Assembly: GCF_011075055.1 (NCBI RefSeq)
Contig: NC_058155.1
Span: forward strand, 2,716,001-2,780,000
From: Mangifera indica
Lineage: Eukaryota > Streptophyta > Magnoliopsida > Sapindales > Anacardiaceae
Reading direction: 5' to 3'
Length of the DNA stretch: 64,000 bases
Shown: piece after piece, positions 47,901 through 58,415 of the stretch
Numbering within the stretch: the stretch's first letter is position 1
How the letters are laid out: each line of letters opens with the position of its first letter
Position numbers and translations under genes: made by a program
Notes under the pieces: model-generated
The model's input: the letters and a program-made list of their open reading frames with translations, nothing else
Database searches by the model: none
What the model was told of the DNA's origin: nothing

Positions 47901-49603
47901 GATTTCTTTTGCCTCTTTGGTGTCTCTAGTTGTCATGCCTTCTTTTAATCTTTCTCCTGTGCCCCAAAGTGATTTTTAATAAAGTGCACTACGACTAAAT
48001 GTTATTATTGGAATGTAGATGCTGGTCTTGTAACGATATTTGGTTGGGTATTTCCTGATCAAAACTTGTCAGATCAAGTTTCTTGTCTTTCATTTAGAAT
48101 TTGTTGTGCCCTATAATAAAATCATTCCCAGAATATTTTTTCTTTTACACCTCATCAAAGATGTTCAGGATTTTATTATTCAATCTTCTTCTTTTTCATG
48201 AATATACAGAATTTTTTTTGTGAATTAACTTCTATCTGTCAAAACCAATTCCAAGAATTCTAAAACATTTGGCATTTTCAATGAGTTGTAAAAAAATATT
48301 TGCATTTATATTTGATTTGGCTCTTGAAGTTGCCCTGGTGTCCAAGTCAAGTGACTTGCCTTATAAAACAAACTCATGGATAATGTTATGCATTACATCT
48401 GAACTTTGAAGGAAGGAAAAGAACCACTTCAAAAATGATGTCTTCATTTTGATTAATTTTTTTTTTATCTTGCAGTTGGCTGGGGATGCTTCCAGGAACA
48501 TGGGCTTATGTTAGTGCTGGAGCATTTGGGCGGGCCATTATTGTAAGTTTTTCTTGTATCTTATTATATATCTAATTTATTTTGTGTGTAGCTCAAAGAT
48601 CATTTCTGGTACTTAAATCCTTTCTGGATACTCTCTTCATTAGTTGTCAGTGACCGAACTTTCATCAGTAATATATATTATGCCTTCCAAGTATTCTTGT
48701 TACAGATGTCATAACTGTTGTGACACCCCTGATATTTGCTTTTCTGAGATATTGCAAATTACAGGGTTAAGGGTAACAATGAGGACCTTAACAGGTACAA
48801 AAACATCACTACGGTCACTATCCTTTTTCACTTCTACAGCATCCATCTTCTTGGCAGCCTTCTATTTAAGGGTGTCTGTCTTCTCTCATCTGCTGATAAC
48901 ACTTGTTTTTATTGCACCTTCTTCCAACCTCGCCAAAAGGAAAGACAAATTATGGTTTTGCATGTTCATTCAATTCAAATCTCTTGTGTGACATGCATAT
49001 TGAATTTAATCCTACAGCTGAGTGAGTAAATTGGTTGAGGTCTGTAAGATCATGCATTATCAAGGCAAATCTTTGTGCATATCAAATGGTTGCCTGACTT
49101 TGATGTTTAACTTAATTTTTTTTTCCTTTGAATTTTAGCAACAAGAAGAGTCTGAAATTGCTATTGGTGGAGGAAACAGTCAGTTACTGACTCTTGGTCT
49201 GGGGCTGTTGTTCACAGCCATCGCTGCAGCTTATGTGACGCAGCTTGCTAAGGTAATTCTTTGCTGTTCTCAGGTTTTTATTTACAACAAAAAATTAGTA
49301 ACTTTTCTTTTTCTGGCTCTCTTAAGTCGTATCCTTTCCTCCCGAGCATAACTTGAAACAGTTTTCGTAGATCTAGTTTAAATACTAACATTTTTGTACA
49401 ACCAAAACCCCTGTTCCAAGCGATTAATCCTTGAATTGATAGAATCGAATTAGATTGTATTGTTTTCACATCGGTCACTTTTTCCCCCTGAATTTTGTAT
49501 TGTTCATGAATTTCATAACTATATATTCTCATTCCCTTTTGCATTCACTAAGTGGGCATTGAATACTTTCATTGTGCAGGATGCTGTGAAAGACATTGAG
49601 TGA
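44918..49603 (+). CDS. VTT/DedA (SNARE-associated, TVP38/TMEM64-like) membrane protein, likely chloroplastic, seven exons
   Basis: Exons are 44918-45308, 46689-46741, 47283-47375, 47468-47691, 48476-48542, 49139-49252 and 49580-49603. All are GT-AG with consistent phase, giving 321 residues. Residues 1-55 are rich in Ser, Pro, Lys and Phe with no acidic residue, fitting a transit peptide. An acidic linker (GGDDDDEDK) precedes the first hydrophobic helix at about 91-113. The VTT core follows: AIPAIPLTMSAGLLFGSVIG, then the family-typical RLSPLLPFSLGNYLYGLTSV and GMLPGTWAYVSAGAFG. A final helix is at 293-309. VTT proteins are membrane proteins; some are lipid scramblases, which is not shown for this one. 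It resembles the plastid group represented by Arabidopsis At1g22850. An ATG at 44794 is in another frame and was not used. Confidence 0.9.
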
Positions 49604-50139
49604 ACAAGGAAGCATTGGCTTGCCCTATTAAGTTGGGCAATAATATAGTTTAAATTTTATAGTTAGAGTTGTAAATGTAATTGTATAATTGGCCCCAAAC
49701 ACATCTCTAACTTTTCTCCTGTAATTTATTTTTTTCTCCATAAATGTTATGTTTCATACGATACATAAATTAAGAAGCCTTGTGCCTTTCTTCTATTGGA
49801 ATTTCATTATCTTTAGATTATTATTTATCTTTTTTTTTTTTGCTATAAATTCGAATGATTCAGTGAGTCCTTATTATGAATTACCGTAAAATGGAACACG
49901 ATTTATTTGAAAAATAGAAAATAAGAACTGGTAAATTTGATATTTTAAGTTATGTAAGGAATAAAAATCTAAAATAAATTAAATTAATCAAAGTGTTAAT
50001 TTTTCCGAAAAATATTTGTGCACTTAGTGGAACTGTACGCTAAATAGCGATCTACCAATCGCCCACAACTGCAATTGTTACAAAAAGTTTAAGCCCAAAT
50101 GCTTTTGCACCAAGGTTTTAATTAATGTTACGGTAATTT

Positions 50140-50485
50140 GGTTTTAGGATTCAAAGGTTACTTTATAATAATATTTTATTATTGATACTAACATAACAGA
50201 TAATGTAGGTGGTATAATAATTTTTTGAGATAAAAATAAAATTATTTTTAATTAATATAACAAATAATATAAAAATATTAAAAGATAATTATATTCAATG
50301 ATATCTAAGTAAAATAATTTACTAATATTTTTTATTACTTTTAACTAAACACAATAATTATTTATATTTATCAAATTTTATCAAACATAATAATAATTTA
50401 TACTTAGTAATTTTTTAAATAATCTATTTACAAAATAATTTCTCTATTTTTGTAATAAAATATTACTTAAACCAAACGGCCCCCT
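50140..50485. mobile_element. AT-rich MITE with GTTTGGTTTAAG-type ends
   Basis: The left part (TTTGGTTTTAGGATTCAAAG, then ATAATATTTTATTATTG) is mirrored at the right (inverse of GGGGGCCGTTTGGTTTAAGT, then AATATTTTATTAC). Ends of the type GGGCCGTTTGGTT are common in plant MITEs. No exact target duplication was found. Confidence 0.4.
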
Positions 50486-50863
50486 AAAGTAGATAAAAAA
50501 TCAATGTTTCACCTATACGATAAATTTGTTAACAAATTTTGTTAAATTTTTTTATAAAATTATTAAAAAGATGAAAAAGTTTTCAAATTAAATAATACTT
50601 TGTCCTAAAGTTTTATTGAATAATTTTTTTTAAACTTAATTTATATTTTTCAACTAAAAATAATAAAAAAATTTACTAACACAAATATAAAATAAACACA
50701 GGTGTTAAAGATGTTTAATTGTATATTTGAATATGATTTTTAAAAATTTTAAGAGGGTTATAGAAATTTGAATATAGTTTAGGGTGTTTTTAAAATTTTA
50801 ATAGTTCAAAAAATGATAGTTACACCTCTAATGAATGCAATAAATTAGGAGTGTGTGCGCACG

Positions 50864-50867
50864 CGTG

Positions 50868-50916
<49 letters not shown>
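50864..50916. repeat. GT/TA microsatellite
   Basis: A GTGTGT stretch followed by an uninterrupted (AT)n run of more than 35 bp. Confidence 0.95.
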
Positions 50917-50918
<2 letters not shown>

Positions 50919-51626
50919 TGTTATAAATTAGGTTTTTATGCTAGCTAGGCTTCTCACACCATGAGGGCATAGAAGTAACTGTCAAATAAGATGTTAATGG
51001 TGTCATGGTAATAGCAATAGATGACATCATTGTCGAAAAGCTATAAGGAGGATTCTTGGAAACAAAGGCAATGGCGATCACAATGGTAGTAATAGACAAA
51101 AAATTAACCATTAACAATTAAATAAAAAACATAGAAACTAATAAATTTGGTTCAGCTAGGTCAATAGGAAATTGGTTAGAATTGAAAACAGAGAACGAGC
51201 CTAATGTTGTCAATGTCATCCGATGAAGAACAAACTAAGGCGATGGTCACTTTTGGTTAATGAAGAGAACATGCAAGGTTTTCAGTTAGAATCATCAATC
51301 TTGATTAAAGGGAGGAGAACACTTACCGTTGGGGAAAACACGAGTAAATCTATGATGCTATGACGTTTTTGACACAAGAGAAAAAACCACAGATAGGAGA
51401 TGACCAATGATAACAAAAAAAAAAGAAGGAAGAATAGAGGATATCTCACTCAAAGTTTATCAAAAGAAGAGCGATATCGTTGGAAAGAGTGTTTAAAAGG
51501 GGGAGGGTGCCAAAAAAGATGAAGAAATTACCACTTGAGCAAGTTGTTGGAAGGGGGACTATTGGAAATAGCACTGTGCAATTGTGGGAGTGTAGCTACA
51601 AGTTTTAGAAGATGAAGGAGTGGTTG

Positions 51627-52621
51627 TGATGTATACGCAGCTCCATTGTCATTTTTGGGTTCCAAGCCATCCTTAAGTCTCCATGCAACCTTTGAAGCCA
51701 AGAAGAATAAAGTTCTAGCAAATCCCAAGCCAAAGGAAGCATTACACCTTCAATTTTGGCCCAAAACCACTTTTGGATATAGTTTTATTACATCCACCCA
51801 AGGTCCAAATGAATAGTTTACTCCAATTGATCCAAAAGTGTAACTTTTAAAGTCCATCAATGGCCCAAACGTCCAAGCATCATTTTGAGAAGCCCAAAGA
51901 GCCCAAAATTGGGTTTTAGTTACATTGGAACTAAGTTAGAATTTAGTTATTTTAGTTAGGAAACATCATTCCTAAAGTTATGGAAAAAGCAACTAACTTT
52001 TGTCTTTAGTTATTTACTATGTATGGGCTTGGTTTAGAATGAATGACTTAGCTTAATTCATGCCATTTTAGTTGACTTTTGTGAGAAATATTGTATCATT
52101 GCCATCCATGCCTCCTATATAAAGGGGTGGATCTTTATTTGTAGAAGTTTTGGTTTTGCTTTTGAATAAAAATTTGAAGAAAGCTTGTTGGCTTTTTTTC
52201 TCATTTCTTTTATCCAATTCATCTTGGAGGAAGAATTGGTGGTGGAAGACCCCAAGGTTGGTGGAACTTTCCTTTATGCCTTGGTTAATTTTCTTGTTAC
52301 CCTTGAAATCCAAAGTGTGAAGATTTTAATGTGTTTTGTATGCCTCGGATACTGTTCACAGTGTATGATTTTGCAATTTCCAGTTTTTGCCAGCAAAATT
52401 TGAGACAAGTTTTGAATGCCTTGTTGAATGAGTTGTGATTGCTATTATATATCATTAGAAAGCTCTTTGAATGTCTTTTCCAATGATCTATAAGTTGTAT
52501 GATTTGGAGTTCATTTGATTGGTTAAAATTGAAAGATAAATTGATGTTGTGCCATATGAACAGTAATTTCCAGAATTGGGGTTATGTGTTGTTGCATTGT
52601 CTTGATGGAAATGCACGATTC
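51627..52621 (+). repeat. 5' LTR of the gag-only element
   Basis: Starts TGATGTATACGCAGCTCC and ends GCACGATTC. It has a TATA box (TATATAAA, 52116-52123) in CCTCCTATATAAAGGGG, presumably the Pol II promoter of the element. Confidence 0.92.
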
Positions 52622-52633
52622 GGTATCAGAGCC
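52622..52633 (+). promoter_or_regulatory. Primer-binding site
   Basis: GGTATCAGAGCC directly follows the 5' LTR. This is the usual plant retroelement PBS complementary to the 3' end of initiator methionine tRNA. Confidence 0.85.
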
Positions 52634-52843
52634 TAGGTTGTTTGTGTGAATTGTTGAGTGATTTCTATCTCCCGAAGCTACTGTTCACCTCCTGAAATTT
52701 ACTGTTCACTACAAAAATTACTGTTCACAGAACCTTATTTTGCCTTAAACACAAACCTTCCTTAACCTAAACACTTACCAATACTCACCCCAACCCTTAA
52801 ACACTTATAACCATTAACCTTTACCTATTAGCCACTACCACAA

Positions 52844-54451
52844 ATGTCCCATAAAAGAACTTCATCCTCATCCTCATCCTCCTCACCTCCTCATCCTTGG
52901 GAATTTACCAACATGACATTAAAAGAAGAGGTCAAAGGAGAACTTAAGGCCATTAAGGACCAAATGAATCAAATGATGCAAATGATGAGAGACTTGACCC
53001 TCACTCAAAGTCGGGCACCCTTATCACAGCCCCAAACTTCAACACAAAGCCAAATACCCCCTCCTCCACCTCACCCAACCCAACTACATCAACCAATAAG
53101 ACATATTAGACTTTCCCCTCCTCCTCCTAGACATCATAGGGAGGAATTGATGCTTCATGATTATTCAAGTGAGGAAGAACAAGAGAGGCCACCTAGGAGA
53201 GAAAAGGATGATAATAGGGGTTTAAGGATTGAAATTCCAGAATTCGAAGGGAGCATGAGTCCGGATGATTTTGTTGATTGGTTACATGCTATTGAGAGAG
53301 TTTTTGAATATAAAGGCTATTCGGATGAGAAGAAATGTAAACTTGCCATCTTGAAATTCAAGGATTATGCATCTTTGTGGTGGGAAAACCTTAAGAAGCA
53401 AAGGGAAAGGGATGGTAAAGAGAGAGTGGGATCTTGGGAGAAACTAAAGAAGCTATTAATGAGGAGTGAGCTGCCGGAAGTGAAAGAGCAAACCATTGCA
53501 AGATTCATTGGTGGCTTAAACCAAGACATTGCTCATATGGTAGAATTTCAACCATATTGCACTTTTGAAGATGTGTGTAAGTTGGCTATTAAAGTGGAGA
53601 AGCAAAAGAAGGCCATGAAGCCCATGGTTTCCAAGTCATTCTCCAAAGGGATATTATCTAACAAAAGCATATCTTTTACCAAGGGAACTACCTTCCATAA
53701 AGGTTCCCCATCCTACACAAATGTTGTTGATTCTTCTTCCAAAGAGAAAGGCAAGGAACAAATGGTGGAACCAACTAAGGACAAGCCTAATATGGTGAAG
53801 ACCAACCTCTCTAACAAAAAGTGCTTTAAATGCCAAGGCTATGGACACTTCCAAGCTGAATGCCCTAATAGGAGAGTTTTATCCTTGATAGAGATACAAG
53901 CAATTGAGGAGTCTCTTCAAGAAGAAAAAGAAAGTGAAGTTTCCAGCCATGAAAGTGATGAAGCCAACAAGGAAGAAGAAGAAATTCTACAAGGAGCTGA
54001 TGAAGGAGAGTTGCTAGTTATTAAGAGAGCTTTGCATGCCAAGCCTCTTCCTCAAGAAGAGCAAAGACTCCACATTTTCCAATCAAGGTGCACCATTGGA
54101 GATAAAGTGTGTTATTTAATTATAGATAGTGAAAGTTGTGCAAATGTAGCTTTATCTACCTTAGTGGAAAAACTTAGATTACCTACTATACCTCATCCTC
54201 AACCATACAAGATCCAATGGTTGAGTAATGGGACCAGCCTCCAAGTAGCCAAACAAGTGCTTATTTCCTTCTGCATTGGTAAGCATTATAGTGATGAGAT
54301 TTTGTGTGATGTGATTCCTATGGATGCTTGTCACTTGTTGTTGGAAAGACCATGGCAATTTGATAGGGAAGTGAAGCATGATGGCAAGAAGAACACTTAC
54401 TCCTTTAAATTCAATAGCAAGACTGTCACTTTAACTCCTCTTAGTCCATAA
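52844..54451 (+). CDS. Retrotransposon gag with CCHC zinc knuckle and degenerate protease
   Basis: The 535-residue open frame is uninterrupted. The order is a Ser-rich N-terminus, a Gln/Pro-rich stretch (about 55-95), then a retrotransposon gag domain (about 130-240: EIPEFEGSMSPDDFVDWLHA, SLWWENLKKQRERDG, ARFIGGLNQDIAHMV). A single zinc knuckle CFKCQGYGHFQAEC follows at about 326-339, then an acidic spacer and a gypsy-type aspartic-protease region (about 410-520). In the protease the active-site segment reads IIDSESCANV, with Glu where the D-x-G motif has glycine, and LLERPWQFDR has Glu where related proteins have Gly. The protease is therefore probably inactive. Intact gag suggests selection or recent insertion. 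Confidence 0.9.
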   Translation: MSHKRTSSSSSSSSPPHPWEFTNMTLKEEVKGELKAIKDQMNQMMQMMRDLTLTQSRAPLSQPQTSTQSQIPPPPPHPTQLHQPIRHIRLSPPPPRHHREELMLHDYSSEEEQERPPRREKDDNRGLRIEIPEFEGSMSPDDFVDWLHAIERVFEYKGYSDEKKCKLAILKFKDYASLWWENLKKQRERDGKERVGSWEKLKKLLMRSELPEVKEQTIARFIGGLNQDIAHMVEFQPYCTFEDVCKLAIKVEKQKKAMKPMVSKSFSKGILSNKSISFTKGTTFHKGSPSYTNVVDSSSKEKGKEQMVEPTKDKPNMVKTNLSNKKCFKCQGYGHFQAECPNRRVLSLIEIQAIEESLQEEKESEVSSHESDEANKEEEEILQGADEGELLVIKRALHAKPLPQEEQRLHIFQSRCTIGDKVCYLIIDSESCANVALSTLVEKLRLPTIPHPQPYKIQWLSNGTSLQVAKQVLISFCIGKHYSDEILCDVIPMDACHLLLERPWQFDREVKHDGKKNTYSFKFNSKTVTLTPLSP

Positions 54452-54573
54452 CAAGTTCATAAGGCTACTAAGGGAAAAAAAGTCAAGAAAGAGAGCTTGT
54501 TTATGAATGGTCAGCAAGTGGAGGGTAGCCATCTTGAGGATTTGAGGGCAAATCCTTCTCAACCCATGGAGGA

Positions 54574-55568
54574 TGATGTATACGCAACTCCATTGTCATT
54601 TTTGGGTTCCAAGCCATCCTTAAGTCTCCATGCAACCTTTGAAGCCAAGAAGAATAAAGTTCTAGCAAATCCCAAGCCAAAGGAAGTATTGCACCTTCAA
54701 TTTTGGCCCAAAACCACTTTTGGATATAGTCTTATTACATCCACCCAAGGTCCAAATGAATAGCTTGCTCTAATTGATCCAAAAGTGCAACTTTTAAAAT
54801 CCATCAATGGCCCAAACATCCAAGCATCATTTTGAGAAGCCCAAAGAGCCCAAAATTGGGTTTTAGTTACATTGGAACTAAGTTAGAATTTAGTTGTTTT
54901 AGTTAGGAAACATCATTCCTAAAGTTAAGGAAAAAACAACTAACTTTTGTCTTTAGTTATTTACTATGTATGGGCTTGGTTTAGAATGAATGACTTAGCT
55001 TAATTCATGCCATTTTAGTTGACTTTTGTGGGAAATATTGTATCATTGCCATCCATGCCTCCTATATAAAGGGGTGGATCTTTATTTGTAGAAGTTTTGG
55101 TTTTGCTTTTGAATGAAAATTTAAAGAAAGCTTGTTGGCTTTTTTTCTCATTTCCTTTATCCAATTCATCTTGGAGGAAGAATTGGTGGTGGAAGACCCC
55201 AAGGTTGGTGAAACTTTCCTTTATGCCTTGGTTAATTTTCTTGTTACCTTTGAAATCCAAAGTGTGAAGATTTTAATGTGTGTTGTATGTCTCGGATACT
55301 GTTCACAGTGTATGATTTTGCAATTTCCAGTTTTTGCCAGCAAAATTTGAGACAAGTTTTGAATGCCTTGTTGAATGAGTTGTGATTGCTATTATATATC
55401 ATTAGAAAGCTCTTTGAATGTCTTTTCCAATGATCTATAAGTTGTATGATTTGGAGTTCATTTGATTGGTTAAAATTGAAAGATAAATTGATGCTGTGCC
55501 ATATGAACAGTAATTTCCAGAATTGGGGTTATGTGTTGTTGCATTGTCTTGATGGAAATGCACGATTT
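54574..55568 (+). repeat. 3' LTR of the gag-only element
   Basis: Same length as the 5' LTR. Starts TGATGTATACGCAACTCC and ends GCACGATTT. TATA box TATATAAA at 55063-55070. A short purine run (GGAGGA) precedes it. Confidence 0.92.
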
Positions 55569-55573
55569 GGTTG

Positions 55574-56191
55574 TAATGAGAAAAAAAAAAAAGAACCCTA
55601 AAGGTGGAAAAATAAATTTTAAAAACAAAAGAAAACAGAAAGATATTTATCGATTTCAAAGAAATTAAGAATAGGAATTTAAAAAAAAGAGGTAATTGTG
55701 AAAGGAGAAATGCTATGTGTACTCATTTTTTGGTACACAATTCATGTACACAGTGATATGTTATCATGTAATTATGTGATTTTAAAACATGTGTCATCAT
55801 ATGATAAAGAAACATCTAATCACATGATAATACTTCTTCTGTGTACATAAATTGTGTACAAAAAATGGGTATACATAGTTTTATTGATTGTGAAAGATAC
55901 ACAAAAATGCGTGATAAAATTAGATTTTGTGATTTTTTTTTTAACATTTAAAACTAATTTGCTTAGGTTAACCGGTGTATAAATACAGCAACTAATATTC
56001 GAACAAAAAAACCAATTTGGCCAAAGTCTTTATTGGTAACCAAACTAGTTTTTATCATCTTATTTTCTGCTTTAGTTCTCCATTTAGATACCGGCATGGT
56101 TTGGTTTACAAATTTTTTTTCACCCCTAATATATATTATACGGCAAAAAGTCATTTTAAAGCTAGGATTAAAAAATTGAATAAAAAATTAG
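55574..56191. other. Flank of the LTR element, no gene seen
   Basis: AT-rich sequence with an A-tract near 55580 and the MITE-like repeat at 55715-55890. Nothing coding was recognised. Confidence 0.5.
55715..55890. repeat. Palindromic MITE, best-preserved copy in the window
   Basis: The arms are near-perfect: TTGGTACACAATTCATGTAC at the left and GTACATAAATTGTGTACAAA at the right. TATCATGTAATTATGTGATT and AATCACATGATAATA lie inside, and ATACATAGTTTTATTG at the end. This is the clearest member of the family seen in more eroded form at 9005-9145, 18020-18165, 19020-19155, 19795-19955, 23375-23535 and 24755-24910. Confidence 0.75.
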
Positions 56192-57497
56192 GGCCAAAAG
56201 ACTTTATTCCCACCCAAGGTTTGATATAATTTCAAACTTCCATCGGTTAATTATTGAAAACCCAAGGGAAAAAGACTATTTCCTACCCAACTTTCAGCCC
56301 AATTTTAAACTCATACTCACAGGAGATGAAAAACCCAAACTCCCACCTATGACTAAACTGCTGTCCAAATTTTTAGTTAGGGATAGGGGTAAAATCGTTA
56401 TTTTATCTATAAACTTTAAAACTTTAAAATTTTACCATTTTCCCTCACTAGGTTTTAAAAACTAACACCTCAACTCATCCTCAAAGTTTGAAAAGTTTAG
56501 ATTTCACCCTTAAGGTTTGCTTCCTTTTCCAGCCACCATCGACGATCGACGCATTCCATCGATCCCCCATCTCTGATTACAAAAGATGACGAAGGACTAC
56601 CCTTCATAGCCCAGATCTAGACGACGAAGTGTCGTCCATAACTGGAAGCACAGACGAAGGACAACGCGATGAGCAATGAAGGATGACGAAGCGTTGTCTT
56701 TCATCGTTTGGGTGGAGCGACGAAGAGAGTCGCATCGTGTGACGAAGAGATCTCCGTCTCTTCATCGTCCACCGTTGTCGCACTACTGTTGCCACACCAG
56801 GAGAAGTAGGAGGCCAGAGACGACGTTGGAAGATGAAGTTGAAGAATGAGGGTGAAACTACTATTTTTGAAAGTTATGAGGGGCAGCTGCGTTTTGAAAA
56901 ATATGTAAACCTTAGGTTTGGGGGTGAAAATGTTACTTTTTAAAGTTAAAAACTTTAGGTAAATGTAAAATGTTAGTTTCTAAAACCTAATGGGGGTGAA
57001 AAGTAATAAACTTTATAACTTTTAATTTGAACAGTAAAATAACTATTTTACCTCTATCTTTAGTAGAAAGAATTAATAGAAGTTTGCTTATGGGTGGGAA
57101 TAGAGGTTTTTTATTTCCCGTGGGTGTAGGTTTGAGAATAACCTAAAAGTTGGATGGGAAATAGTCATTTTTCCAAAACCTAAATACCTATCCATGAGTC
57201 ATTAACGTTAATATATTCTGTTAGTAAAAAATGTATTTTAGTTAATTGAGTTGTTTTGTTTTAAACAAAAATAACACATAAAAAATTTGTTTATATAAAT
57301 AAAATTCTGTGATGGAATAAATGAATTTTTCTATGTTATTTTCATTTAAAACAAAACAACTCAATTGACTAAAATACCCTTTTTACTAATAAAATATACT
57401 AATGTTATTATCTTATAGATAGATGTTTGAATTTTCAATAATTAACGTAGGAGAGTTTAAGTTTGTATTAAACCTTGGTGGGAATAAGTCTTTCTTT
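56192..57497. mobile_element. MULE-like TIR element (E5), host of E6
   Basis: The left end is GGCCAAAAGACTTTATTCCC and continues AAGGTTTGATATAATTTC and TTAATTATTGAAAA. The inverse of these is at 57415-57497, ending AATAAGTCTTTCTTT. Flanks AAAAAATTA/AAAAAAATA are compatible with an eroded 9-bp target duplication. Without E6 it is about 390 bp and nearly a pure hairpin: TTGAGTTGTTTTGTTTTAAA (57249) and its inverse (57344-57364) form the inner stem. Confidence 0.75.
56266..57174. mobile_element. MULE-like TIR element with CpG-containing core (E6), nested in E5
   Basis: The ends are GGGAAAAAGACTATTTCC and its inverse. The 9-bp target duplication is AAAACCCAA (56257-56265) / AAAACCTAA (57175-57183), one C/T difference. 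The core (about 56520-56840) matches the E1 core with many C-to-T and G-to-A changes (for example CCAGATCTAGACGACGAAG), so it is an older, decayed copy. Confidence 0.88.
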
Positions 57498-57506
57498 AAA
57501 AAAATA

Positions 57507-57920
57507 TTAAAATTTCATGAATGATAGATAAAATTAAAGCCCAAAAACGTAACAGTCAATTAGGAAGTCCATCCACATTACCAACTGTATTGTCTAGCAT
57601 ATCTTTTCTTTGGCGCTTGTTTTCTAAAATCTGTTTGAAATTCAAAAGTCATGTAAATCCGTTAGTACTTTGCACATGGATTTAGCGGGAAAATTAACGG
57701 TCTTATTTTATTTTGGAAATTAGGGTTTGATTAGTGACTTACTTGTGACGCAATTAATATCAAACTCTTTCTTATATTCTATAGAACTCTCCAAATACCA
57801 GAATTTCCCAAAACAAACTTTTCTTTGTTCTCTCTCAGAAATTCAAGTTGCAATTCTCTGTTCTTGAACCTCTGTTTCTCTTAGTTCTTTGATAATTTTT
57901 CTGTTTGGGTTTAAACAACA
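57507..57920 (+). promoter_or_regulatory. Promoter of J-like gene 1 with E2F-type sites
   Basis: TTTGGCGC at 57609-57616 and TTTAGCGGGAAAA at 57681-57693 resemble the E2F/DP consensus (TTTSSCGC and its complement). Both blocks have counterparts in the promoter of J-like gene 2. The leader has a CTCTCTCAGAAATTCAAG segment shared with gene 2. Function is inferred from the motifs only. Confidence 0.45.
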
Positions 57921-58415
57921 ATGACGGAAGTCATGCTTGATACTGCCAAGGAGGAGTTCTTGAAGAACAATTTTGCAGGTGCATATAGGTGGGCTCTTTC
58001 CGCCAAGCTTGTGGATCCGTTCTTTGATTCTGTTGATCGCTACTTGGAGGTGTATCGTATACACTTTGATCACTCTCACAAGAGAACGAAAAACGGAGAG
58101 ATTAACTGGTACGCTGTTCTGAACTTCCAAACCGATGCGCTTCCTTGTCAAACCATCACACATCGATATGTCAAAATCGCAAAGATGATAAACCCGGATG
58201 AGTTTCACTGTGTTGCTGCCCCTGGAGCTATGAAACTCATAACTACCGCTTGGGAGATTGTTGGAGAAGACAAGAATCGGTGGAAATATCATGTTCGTGC
58301 AGGTTTCAAGCTGCCTGACTGGTTGCTGAAATCAACTCCATTGAAGAAGCAGAGTTTGGTTGGTGTTGAACAATCTCGTAGTCGTCATGGGCTTGGGCTT
58401 TGTGTAGGGTTTTAG
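57921..58415 (+). CDS. J-domain-like protein lacking HPD, copy 1 (164 residues)
   Basis: The intronless frame encodes the N-terminal module typical of plant J proteins of the DUF3444 type: a helical repeat (residues 8-48, KEEFLKNNFAGAYRWALSAK) then a J-like domain (61-126, INWYAVLNFQ, HRYVKIAKMINPDEF, AMKLITTAWEIVGEDKNRW). The HPD tripeptide needed to stimulate Hsp70 is NPD (91-93) here, so classic co-chaperone activity is unlikely. The long C-terminal domain of the family is absent; after the J-like part there are only about 35 residues. The protein is a J-like truncated paralogue. The clean frame, leader and 3' end shared with copy 2 argue that it is a gene, not a fragment. Confidence 0.8.
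   Translation: MTEVMLDTAKEEFLKNNFAGAYRWALSAKLVDPFFDSVDRYLEVYRIHFDHSHKRTKNGEINWYAVLNFQTDALPCQTITHRYVKIAKMINPDEFHCVAAPGAMKLITTAWEIVGEDKNRWKYHVRAGFKLPDWLLKSTPLKKQSLVGVEQSRSRHGLGLCVGF

Larger units (their letters stand above)
49604..51621. other. Intergenic region with repeats, no gene seen
   Basis: This holds the 3' UTR of the VTT gene, a MITE-like inverted repeat (50140-50485), a TA microsatellite (50864-50916) and AT-rich sequence up to the LTR element. No coding exon was recognised. Confidence 0.5.
51627..55568 (+). mobile_element. Gag-only LTR retrotransposon (TR-GAG-like), recent
   Basis: The element is 3942 bp with two 995-bp LTRs (51627-52621 and 54574-55568) and a 5-bp target duplication GGTTG (51622-51626 and 55569-55573). 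A PBS follows the 5' LTR. The only open frame is a gag with zinc knuckle and a protease-like tail. No reverse transcriptase, RNase H or integrase is present, and the gag frame ends about 120 bp before the 3' LTR. It must rely on enzymes from another element. The LTRs differ by about 25 mostly transition changes by eye, so insertion is fairly recent. Confidence 0.92.

Noticed and set aside
52185..52403. Open frames duplicated in both LTRs (also 55132-55350)
   Set aside because: They lie in LTRs downstream of the TATA box and are shared only because the LTRs are copies. No known LTR-encoded product is recognisable.
53654..54379. Minus-strand open frames within the gag region
   Set aside because: Shadows of the gag frame on the plus strand.
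57843..58292. Antisense open frames opposite both J-like genes (also 60873-61436)
   Set aside because: Shadow frames of the J-like coding sequence; conserved only because the sense strand is.
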